DNA from: Candidatus Omnitrophota bacterium | Lineage (GTDB): Bacteria; CAIJMQ01 | Assembly (NCBI GenBank): GCA_018812925.1 | Contig: JAHJCU010000007.1 | Span: 1-11,922, forward strand | Length of the DNA: 11,922 nucleotides | Direction of reading: 5' to 3' | Part shown: positions 8,201 through 11,922 of the stretch, piece by piece | Layout of the letters: every line of letters starts with the position of its first letter | Position numbering within the stretch: position 1 is the first letter of the stretch | The notes under the pieces: generated by a model | What the model saw: only the letters and a program-made list of their open reading frames with translations | The model's database searches: none | Told to the model about the DNA's origin: nothing | Position numbers and translations under genes: made by a program

Positions 8201-8537
8201 AGAGCGTCAGGAATTGGAGCGTAAAAGAAATCAAGAGAAGATAGAAAGAGAACAAAGAATAAAACAAGAGGCCGAAGAAAAAAAACAAGAACGGTTGCAA
8301 AAAGAAAAACAGAAACAACTAAAATCCGAGAAAAAAGAAAACAAATCGTCCCAAAACAGGGAAATAAACACCCTTTACAAAAAAGCTATTTCTTTATATA
8401 ACCGCGACCAATTAAACGAAGCAAGGGTCCTGTTTCTTGAAATTTTATCTTTAGACCCAATCGAACAAAAGGCTTTGGACTACATAAAGAATAAAATTCC
8501 AAGTCGCACAAAGAAACTACAAGAAACAATAAAGTAA
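5277..8537 (+). CDS. Exported TPR-repeat/coiled-coil protein, partner candidate of the barrel protein
   Basis: The product is 1086 residues from ATG 5277 to TAA 8535-8537. The N-terminus MQKIIMASKHLTCAIIVAFLFLC has a basic segment and hydrophobic core of a Sec signal peptide or anchor. Cysteines are present, but no clear lipobox. The mature part alternates about nine TPR-like units of 50-60 residues with long K/E/Q/R-rich helical segments that look like coiled coil or single alpha-helix. Units start near residues 82, 208, 400, 508, 578, 709, 833, 921 and 1027. It follows the barrel gene by 32 bp and precedes the heptose kinase by 37 bp, so co-transcription is likely. Family knowledge of TPRs suggests protein-protein scaffolding; an envelope-spanning tether or barrel-binding periplasmic scaffold is inference. 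The coiled-coil parts resemble TolA-like spacers in composition only. No enzymatic motif is visible and no specific family is recognised. Confidence 0.8.
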   Translation: MQKIIMASKHLTCAIIVAFLFLCPSRCVLSEEAEKSQSQQTPEIKGYNYNLKDLLGKVEQNLEEVDKKLKEEEVKKQNEERDTAIRKHFEKGNQLYQEGKFKEAKQQWQKALEISKDPEMKGYIKKAESRAKEKELARKKEEQERQKQLEAEAKERERVEKEKQKQLELVKKGQENKAKEEELVRKKEEQEQQKRLEIEAKKKERKLNEQAKTIYNEAVSLYRVKNYEQAQLKFNQVAKLIPNYAGTASYLRRIPQDIQKEKKRIENEKKRQEELARKEQEKQQRLEQTRLEKEKTQKETELKKQQKLEPTRKEQVRSEAEKKHQEELARKKEEQERQKQIVAEQKEKERLAIEKKQQEELVRKEPERKQKQEQARLEKEQKEKQRLEAEKTRQEKLAQAKNIDSIYKKAISSYRKNQFEEASSLFKQILSLDPEHRTAKDYLNKKIPSRIKQLEMAKQREEERGQIAEQKRSEKQIQEKQELKKESKAETKDKKIDTKAEESKPTLNETARAIYKEAIALYNSGEYTQAKVKFEQIKQIAPNHPNTDYYLGRIPQKITEYKERVEAENKQEKETTKREKIASLSNKAISFYDEDKLAEAAALFKQILSLDPENRRAQYYLESKLPSDVVKLTKSEQGKQDIEKVEKERKQKQLELEAEKQRQEEIARKNKEQELQKQLKAEAKEKERVGKEKQEQLVAEQKEQERQLNEQAKAIYNEAVSLYRAKNYQQAQVKFEQTAKLIPHYASSDYYLKRITQDIQKKKERLAAEKKRKDELTRKEQEKQQKLEQARLEQERKKQEKINRQEVQDKQKEEQEQQKSLEAETGKKKIKLKEQAKSTYKEALSLYRTKNFKKAKTKFEQTTQIIPHYSKTDYYLARIAEYIQKEKEQKQKEEELARQKEEQERQKQLEAEAKEKEQILNEQAMSLYKEGITLYRDKEYTEAQEKLIQTAKLIPHYAKTDYYLARITQDIQREKERQELERKRNQEKIEREQRIKQEAEEKKQERLQKEKQKQLKSEKKENKSSQNREINTLYKKAISLYNRDQLNEARVLFLEILSLDPIEQKALDYIKNKIPSRTKKLQETIK
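5521..8534 (+). repeat. Nine TPR-like units of three types (order N-A-B-A-B-A-A-A-B)
   Basis: Unit N (from about 5521) reads HFEKGNQLYQEGKFKEAK. Type A units start at about 5898, 6798, 7401, 7773 and 8037. Their pattern is IYxEAxxLYRxKxYxxAxxKFxQxxxLIPHY followed by TDYYLxRIxxDIQ. Type B units start at about 6471, 7008 and 8355, with the pattern YKKAISxYxxxxxxEAxxLFKQILSLDPE and a KIPSRxKxL end. Long identical DNA stretches link distant copies: 22 nt at 6108-6129 and 7611-7632, 20 nt at 7890-7909 and 8154-8173, and 20 nt at 5709-5728 and 7989-8008. This points to recent duplication or gene conversion. Unit boundaries are estimated by eye. Confidence 0.75.
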
Positions 8538-8574
8538 AAATCAAGAAAAATTAATTTTTAAAAAGAAAATAAAT

Positions 8575-9558
8575 ATGAGCAAGCAACTTCTGAAAATTCT
8601 CGAGAAAGTAAAGGGGAAAAAAATTCTTGTATGGGGCGACCTTGTTTGCGATGAATATATATATGGCGACGTGTCAAGAATTTCCAGAGAAGCTCCTGTT
8701 CTCGTTTTAAAAAAAACCGGGAGCGAATATCTCCTAGGAGGAGCGGCAAACGCGGCAAATAATCTTATATCTCTGGGCGCAAAAGTGAAATTAATGGGGA
8801 TATTAGGTAAAGACGAAAACGGCAAAAAATTACTGTCCCTGTTCAAAAACCAAAAAATCGATACCACAGGAATTTCAATAGAAGAAAATTTTTCTACCAT
8901 TACCAAAACAAGAATAATGGCTGGTGGAATTAACCGTACAAAACAACAAGTCATAAGGATAGACGAGGAAGTAGAAATAAAATCTCAATCAGATAAAATT
9001 CGAGATAAATTCTGGGAATATTTTTTGAGTATAAAAGATTCTTTGGATGGGGTTTTGATTTCGGATTACTCTTATGGTGCGGTAAATTATAAAACTTATA
9101 ATAATATTGTTAAAACATTGGCTAAGAAGAATATTCCGATTATCGTTGACTCAAGGTTTGACCTGCTCAAATTCAAAAACGCGACAGTGCTTACTCCCAA
9201 TGAGGAAGAAGCAGCAGAAGCGCTTGGTATGGCTCCCGAAGATATAGGCAAGATTGCAAAAAAAATATTAAACGAGTTGAATCCGAAAATTTTAATCTTG
9301 ACCAGAGGCAAAAAAGGAATGGACGTTTTTATGAAAAATAAAACCCCGCGTCATATTCCGATATATGGGACCAATGATGTTATAGACGTAACAGGCGCAG
9401 GGGATACCGTTTCAAGCATAGTTACTTTAGCTCTTAGCTGTAAAGCTGACGGATATGATGCGGCTCAATTAGCAAATTATGCCGCTAGTATCGTAGTTAT
9501 GAAAATGGGCGCCTCGACTGTTTCAACTAAAGAACTGAAAGAAGCCTTGTCCCGTTAG
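8575..9558 (+). CDS. rfaE1: D-glycero-beta-D-manno-heptose-7-phosphate kinase (PfkB family, RfaE1/HldE N-domain type)
   Basis: The 327-residue product phosphorylates heptose-7-phosphate at C1 in ADP-heptose synthesis, a cytoplasmic step supplying the lipopolysaccharide inner core. The diagnostic N-terminal stretch is GDLVCDEYIYGDVSRISREAP (21-41), matching the GDVxxDxxxxGxVxRISxEAP signature of HldE kinases. GGAANAANNL (55-64) is PfkB motif 1. TPNEEEAAEA (207-216) follows. DVTGAGDT (271-278) is PfkB motif 2, with Asp277 the expected catalytic base. The length matches a kinase alone; the bifunctional enterobacterial HldE is about 477 residues with a C-terminal nucleotidyltransferase. The adenylyltransferase must therefore be encoded elsewhere. 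The ribosome site is weak (AAAAAGAAAAT before ATG 8575). The 37-bp gap to the upstream gene fits co-transcription. Another PfkB sugar kinase is possible but less likely. Confidence 0.85.
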   Translation: MSKQLLKILEKVKGKKILVWGDLVCDEYIYGDVSRISREAPVLVLKKTGSEYLLGGAANAANNLISLGAKVKLMGILGKDENGKKLLSLFKNQKIDTTGISIEENFSTITKTRIMAGGINRTKQQVIRIDEEVEIKSQSDKIRDKFWEYFLSIKDSLDGVLISDYSYGAVNYKTYNNIVKTLAKKNIPIIVDSRFDLLKFKNATVLTPNEEEAAEALGMAPEDIGKIAKKILNELNPKILILTRGKKGMDVFMKNKTPRHIPIYGTNDVIDVTGAGDTVSSIVTLALSCKADGYDAAQLANYAASIVVMKMGASTVSTKELKEALSR

Positions 9559-9669
9559 AGATAGGTAAAATTTCTATAATACTTATAATCAAAACATATG
9601 GTGCCTCAGAAATCACAAGGAGCGTTTCCTATCTATAGCGGGATGGGAACTAAGTTTCAAACTATTAAA

Positions 9670-9743
9670 ACCCTCCAAACAACAATACAAAATCTCAAAA
9701 AGGAGGGTAAGCGGATAGTATTCGCAAAGAGAGGATTTTCTCT
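9670..9743 (+). promoter_or_regulatory. Cluster of three inverted repeats upstream of the xylF promoter
   Basis: ACCCTCC (9670-9676) and GGAGGGT (9702-9708) are perfect 7-bp arms around 25 nt. GCGGA (9711-9715) and TTCGC (9721-9725) form a five-pair stem with one G-T pair. AGAGA (9728-9732) and TCTCT (9739-9743) form a third stem. They lie back to back and end five bases before the -35 box. They could be operator sites for a sugar regulator. If transcribed from the TATAAT boxes at 9575-9589, they could instead form a structured RNA. I do not recognise a known riboswitch class. Confidence 0.4.
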
Positions 9744-9747
9744 AAAG

Positions 9748-9776
9748 TTTACAAAACCCTTATATATATGTATGAT
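9748..9776 (+). promoter_or_regulatory. Sigma70-type promoter for xylF
   Basis: A -35 box TTTACA (9748-9753) and a -10 box TATGAT (9771-9776) are separated by exactly 17 bp. Each differs from consensus at one position. Initiation near 9783 would give a leader of about 85 nt before the xylF ATG. The region is AT-rich, so a chance match cannot be excluded. Confidence 0.6.
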
Positions 9777-9853
9777 AAATATGCTGAATAGTTGCTATGG
9801 ATGTTATGAGGACATTATTATGTTTTCAAAGATAACGTCAAGTAAAAAAAGAA

Positions 9854-9859
9854 AGGAGG
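9854..9859 (+). promoter_or_regulatory. Shine-Dalgarno site of xylF
   Basis: A perfect AGGAGG lies nine bases before the ATG at 9869. It is much stronger than the site before rfaE1, and it fixes the xylF start over the internal ATG seven codons in. Confidence 0.85.
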
Positions 9860-9868
9860 AGTGGTAAA

Positions 9869-10993
9869 ATGGGCTTGAAAAAAGGAATGTATAGAAAGGT
9901 AATAGTAGTCTTGTTGGCCTTGGCGGTGGTAGGATACACTGTTGCCTTCTACGTCAAGAAAGCAAAGGAAGGGGTTGTTGATGAAGTCAAAATGAAACAG
10001 GCTGAAAAAATCAAAATAGGGCTTTTGTTAGAAACCTATGATGTCCAGCGCTGGGCAAGAGATGAGGCTTATTTCAGAGAAAAGGCAGAGGTGCTTGGTG
10101 CAGAGGTTATCCGCGCTGTGGCTAACGGCGATCAGGATAAACAGAACCAGCAGGCTGATACTTTTCTGACCATGGGAGTAAATGTTTTAGTGGTGGTTCC
10201 CAAGGAATTGAAGACCGCGGCCCGTATCATAAAGAGTGCACATGAGAAGAATGTTCCGGTACTTGCTTATGATAGGTTAATTCGGAACTGTGATTTGGAT
10301 ATGTATATAACTTTTGATAATGAAAAAGTCGGGTATTTACAGGCCAAGGGTATTCTCAAGAGTGTTCCGGAGGGCAACTTTATACTATTAGGCGGAGCTT
10401 CAAGTGATAATAACTCCAGACTGGTGCGTAACGGTCAGCTTAAAGCAATTGCTGAGCATGAAAAAAACACAGGTAAAAAGATAACGATTCTTGATGATTC
10501 TTTCCTGAATAACTGGGACAAAGAGGAAGCTCGGCAAAAGATTAGCAACATGCTGACGAAATTCAAAGCTGAAAATAAAGAAGTGCATGCTATTCTCGCT
10601 CCAAATGACAGCACGGCCGGCGGTGCTATTGCCGCCCTTAAAGCTGAAAGATTGGATGGTAAAGTGGCTGTCTCCGGACAGGATGCAGAATTAGGTGCCT
10701 GTCAGAGAATAGTTGAGGGCACACAGACAGTTACTGTTTACAAACCGGTTCGTGATTTGGCCAGCACCGCGGCTCAAATAGCAATAAAGTTGGCCAAAGG
10801 AGAAAAACCAGAGGAAATCGCTGCTTCACTTGGTTATAAGTCCAACATGCTGAACAACGGCACCAAAGATGTGCCTTCTATTTATCTTGAACCAATATTT
10901 GTAACTAAAGAGAATATGAGACAGACAGTAATTAAGGATGGTTGGCACAGCGAAGAAAAAGTTTACGCCCATGTCAAAGAGATTAATGAGTAA
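9869..10993 (+). CDS. xylF: D-xylose ABC transporter substrate-binding protein XylF
   Basis: The 374-residue protein is a periplasmic-binding-protein type 1 sugar binder that delivers D-xylose to the XylGH importer. XylF-like stretches include IGLLLETYDVQRW (50-62), AYDRLIRN (133-140), ITFDNEKVG (147-155), APNDSTAGGA (244-253), SGQDAELGACQRI (269-281) and TVYKPVRDLA (289-298). The N-terminus has a basic start and a hydrophobic segment at about 11-29 (VIVVLLALAVVGYTVAFYV). No lipobox cysteine is present, so it is either a Sec-cleaved periplasmic protein or membrane-anchored. xylG starts 11 bp after its stop. Own promoter and strong ribosome site lie upstream. The family call is firm; the exact sugar could differ, since related binders take other pentoses or hexoses. 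Confidence 0.88.
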   Translation: MGLKKGMYRKVIVVLLALAVVGYTVAFYVKKAKEGVVDEVKMKQAEKIKIGLLLETYDVQRWARDEAYFREKAEVLGAEVIRAVANGDQDKQNQQADTFLTMGVNVLVVVPKELKTAARIIKSAHEKNVPVLAYDRLIRNCDLDMYITFDNEKVGYLQAKGILKSVPEGNFILLGGASSDNNSRLVRNGQLKAIAEHEKNTGKKITILDDSFLNNWDKEEARQKISNMLTKFKAENKEVHAILAPNDSTAGGAIAALKAERLDGKVAVSGQDAELGACQRIVEGTQTVTVYKPVRDLASTAAQIAIKLAKGEKPEEIAASLGYKSNMLNNGTKDVPSIYLEPIFVTKENMRQTVIKDGWHSEEKVYAHVKEINE

Positions 10994-11004
10994 CGAGTAA
11001 AATA

Positions 11005-11922
11005 ATGGACTCAGAAAAAAAGAACCCATTGCTTGAGGCCAGAAACATAACCAAAGATTTCCCGGGAGTTCGGGCGCTTGATGGTGTGACTTTTGCTGCA
11101 TTCCCCGGTGAAATACATGCCTTGGTTGGTGAAAACGGCGCTGGCAAATCCACCCTTATTAAAATTCTCGCCGGTGTTTATCCTTATAACAGCTATGAAG
11201 GAGAGGTAGTTTTTAATAGTCAGCCGGTAACCTTCCGTACCATCCGCGATTCAAAGACACTGGGCATAGCTGTCATTCATCAAGAACTAGCGCTGGTCAA
11301 ACATATGACTGTTGGCGAAAATATTCTGCTTGGAGACGAACCGCACTATTGGGGGATTATTGATTATGGTCGGCTTTATAGTGAAGCTGAAGATATAATG
11401 AAACAGCTTGGAGTAACTGTTGATGTCTGTACAGAGATTGTTAACTTGGGAGTGGGCGAACAGCAGTTAGTCGAGATTGCCAAAGCTATCCGGAAGAAAG
11501 CCAATGTCCTTGTTTTGGATGAACCTACTGCCGCGTTAGCTGAGCATGAGATAGAAGTGCTGATGGGTATCATGCGCCGGTTAAAAGAACAAGGGACAGC
11601 TTTAATTTATATCTCTCATAAAATAGACGAAGTATTCAGTATTGCAGACAGGATTACTGTTTTGCGTGATGGTCAAACCGTAGATAGTGATACTGTTGGA
11701 AACTGGACACGCGAGAGTGTAGTGCGGGCTATGGTTGGACGAGAATTAACAGATATGTTCCCTAAAGTTGAGCATCAGCCAGGGAAAGTTATTTTTGAAG
11801 TGGAGGGTTTGTCTTTAGAAGACCCTGAAGTCCCGGGTCGTATGCTCTTCAAAGATGTTTCTTTCGATTTAAGAGAGAGGGAAATTTTAGGTATTGCCGG
11901 ATTAATGGGCGCGGGACGAACA
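11005..11922 (+). CDS. xylG: Xylose ABC transporter ATP-binding protein XylG (3' partial)
   Basis: The frame is open from ATG 11005 to the end of the window, giving 306 of the roughly 500 residues usual for this tandem-ATPase family. Domain 1 is complete. It has Walker A GENGAGKST (42-50), Q-loop HQE (92-94), signature LGVGEQQLVEIAKAI (148-162), Walker B VLVLDEPTAAL (168-178) and the switch histidine in ISHKIDEV (203-210). The signature is a variant of LSxGQ in which Gly replaces Ser and Glu replaces Gln. Domain 2 begins near 262 and is cut in its Walker A (GLMGAGRT). The product powers sugar uptake on the cytoplasmic side with a permease expected just downstream. The start follows the xylF stop by 11 bp with only a weak ribosome site, so translational coupling is likely. 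RbsA/MglA-type ATPases are close relatives; the xylF neighbour decides the name. Confidence 0.87.
   Translation, partial: MDSEKKNPLLEARNITKDFPGVRALDGVTFAAFPGEIHALVGENGAGKSTLIKILAGVYPYNSYEGEVVFNSQPVTFRTIRDSKTLGIAVIHQELALVKHMTVGENILLGDEPHYWGIIDYGRLYSEAEDIMKQLGVTVDVCTEIVNLGVGEQQLVEIAKAIRKKANVLVLDEPTAALAEHEIEVLMGIMRRLKEQGTALIYISHKIDEVFSIADRITVLRDGQTVDSDTVGNWTRESVVRAMVGRELTDMFPKVEHQPGKVIFEVEGLSLEDPEVPGRMLFKDVSFDLREREILGIAGLMGAGRT

Larger units (their letters stand above)
9559..9868 (+). other. Regulatory intergenic region between rfaE1 and xylF
   Basis: About 310 bp with no convincing gene. An 89-codon frame at 9598-9867 has no ribosome site and no recognisable protein character. From left to right it holds two close TATAAT boxes (9575-9580, 9584-9589) without a well-spaced -35, then three consecutive inverted repeats (9670-9743). 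A sigma70-type promoter follows (9748-9776), then the xylF Shine-Dalgarno site. No G+C hairpin with a T-run is seen, so I see no intrinsic terminator for the upstream gene. Confidence 0.6.

Noticed and set aside
5481-8318. Many antisense frames rich in Phe, Ser and Leu opposite the TPR/coiled-coil gene
   Set aside because: Reverse complements of Lys/Glu/Gln codons give Phe/Leu/Ser-rich frames with few stops. They are shadows of the coiled-coil composition.
8546-8559. Perfect 14-bp palindrome AAAAATTAATTTTT before rfaE1 as a terminator
   Set aside because: It contains only A and T, so the stem would be very weak, and it sits in a 37-bp gap between genes that look co-transcribed.
8731-8740. 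Palindrome CTCCTAGGAG within rfaE1
   Set aside because: It encodes the conserved LLGGA segment of the PfkB motif, so protein constraint and chance explain it.
9598-9867. 89-codon open frame between rfaE1 and xylF
   Set aside because: No ribosome site before the ATG, no recognisable domain, and it covers the xylF promoter, inverted repeats and Shine-Dalgarno site. An internal 28-codon frame from 9781 also lacks a ribosome site.
11440-11490. Degenerate ATPase signature in XylG (LGVGEQQ instead of LSxGQ) as evidence of inactivation
   Set aside because: Variant signatures are common in sugar-type tandem ATPases, and all other catalytic motifs of domain 1 are intact.

Overview
The window looks like chromosomal sequence from an uncultivated, AT-rich bacterium with an outer membrane. 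The evidence is a very large surface protein with an apparent outer-membrane beta-barrel, a heptose kinase of lipopolysaccharide-core synthesis, and an exported TPR/coiled-coil protein. Coding is dense, all recognised genes lie on the + strand, and there are no tRNA, rRNA, transposase or CRISPR genes. The domain mix, and small palindromic repeats lying inside coding DNA, recall metagenome-derived lineages such as Omnitrophota or Desantisbacteria. That placement is an impression from memory, not a result.

Region 1 (1-8537) holds two neighbouring genes. The first (1-5244, 5' end outside the window) encodes at least 1747 residues: an adhesin-type repeat end, two Ig-like domains, a carboxypeptidase-regulatory-like domain, a DUF11 domain, an SdrD-B-like domain, a strange linker, a long beta-strand-rich barrel region and a TPR-like tail. 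Within about 500 bp (1631-2122) the reading frame runs through four blocks that look like intergenic repetitive DNA: a heptamer array, a palindrome embedded in more heptamers, a REP-like palindrome and a double-hairpin element. All are translated in frame. The second gene (5277-8537) encodes an exported protein with nine TPR-like units of three types, separated by K/E/Q-rich coiled coils. Its first unit resembles the tail of the barrel protein and shares an 18-nt identical stretch with it, so the two products may form one envelope assembly (inference).

Region 2 (8575-9558) is a stand-alone kinase of the RfaE1/HldE-N family, which acts in ADP-heptose synthesis. It follows gene 2 by 37 bp.

Region 3 (9559-9868) is a 310-bp non-coding gap with tandem -10-like boxes, three consecutive small inverted repeats, a good sigma70-type promoter and a strong Shine-Dalgarno sequence.

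Region 4 (9869-11922) is the start of a D-xylose ABC importer operon: xylF (binding protein) and xylG (ATPase, cut by the window end). Sampled lines here have visibly higher G+C than the preceding genes, which may mark a separately acquired module.
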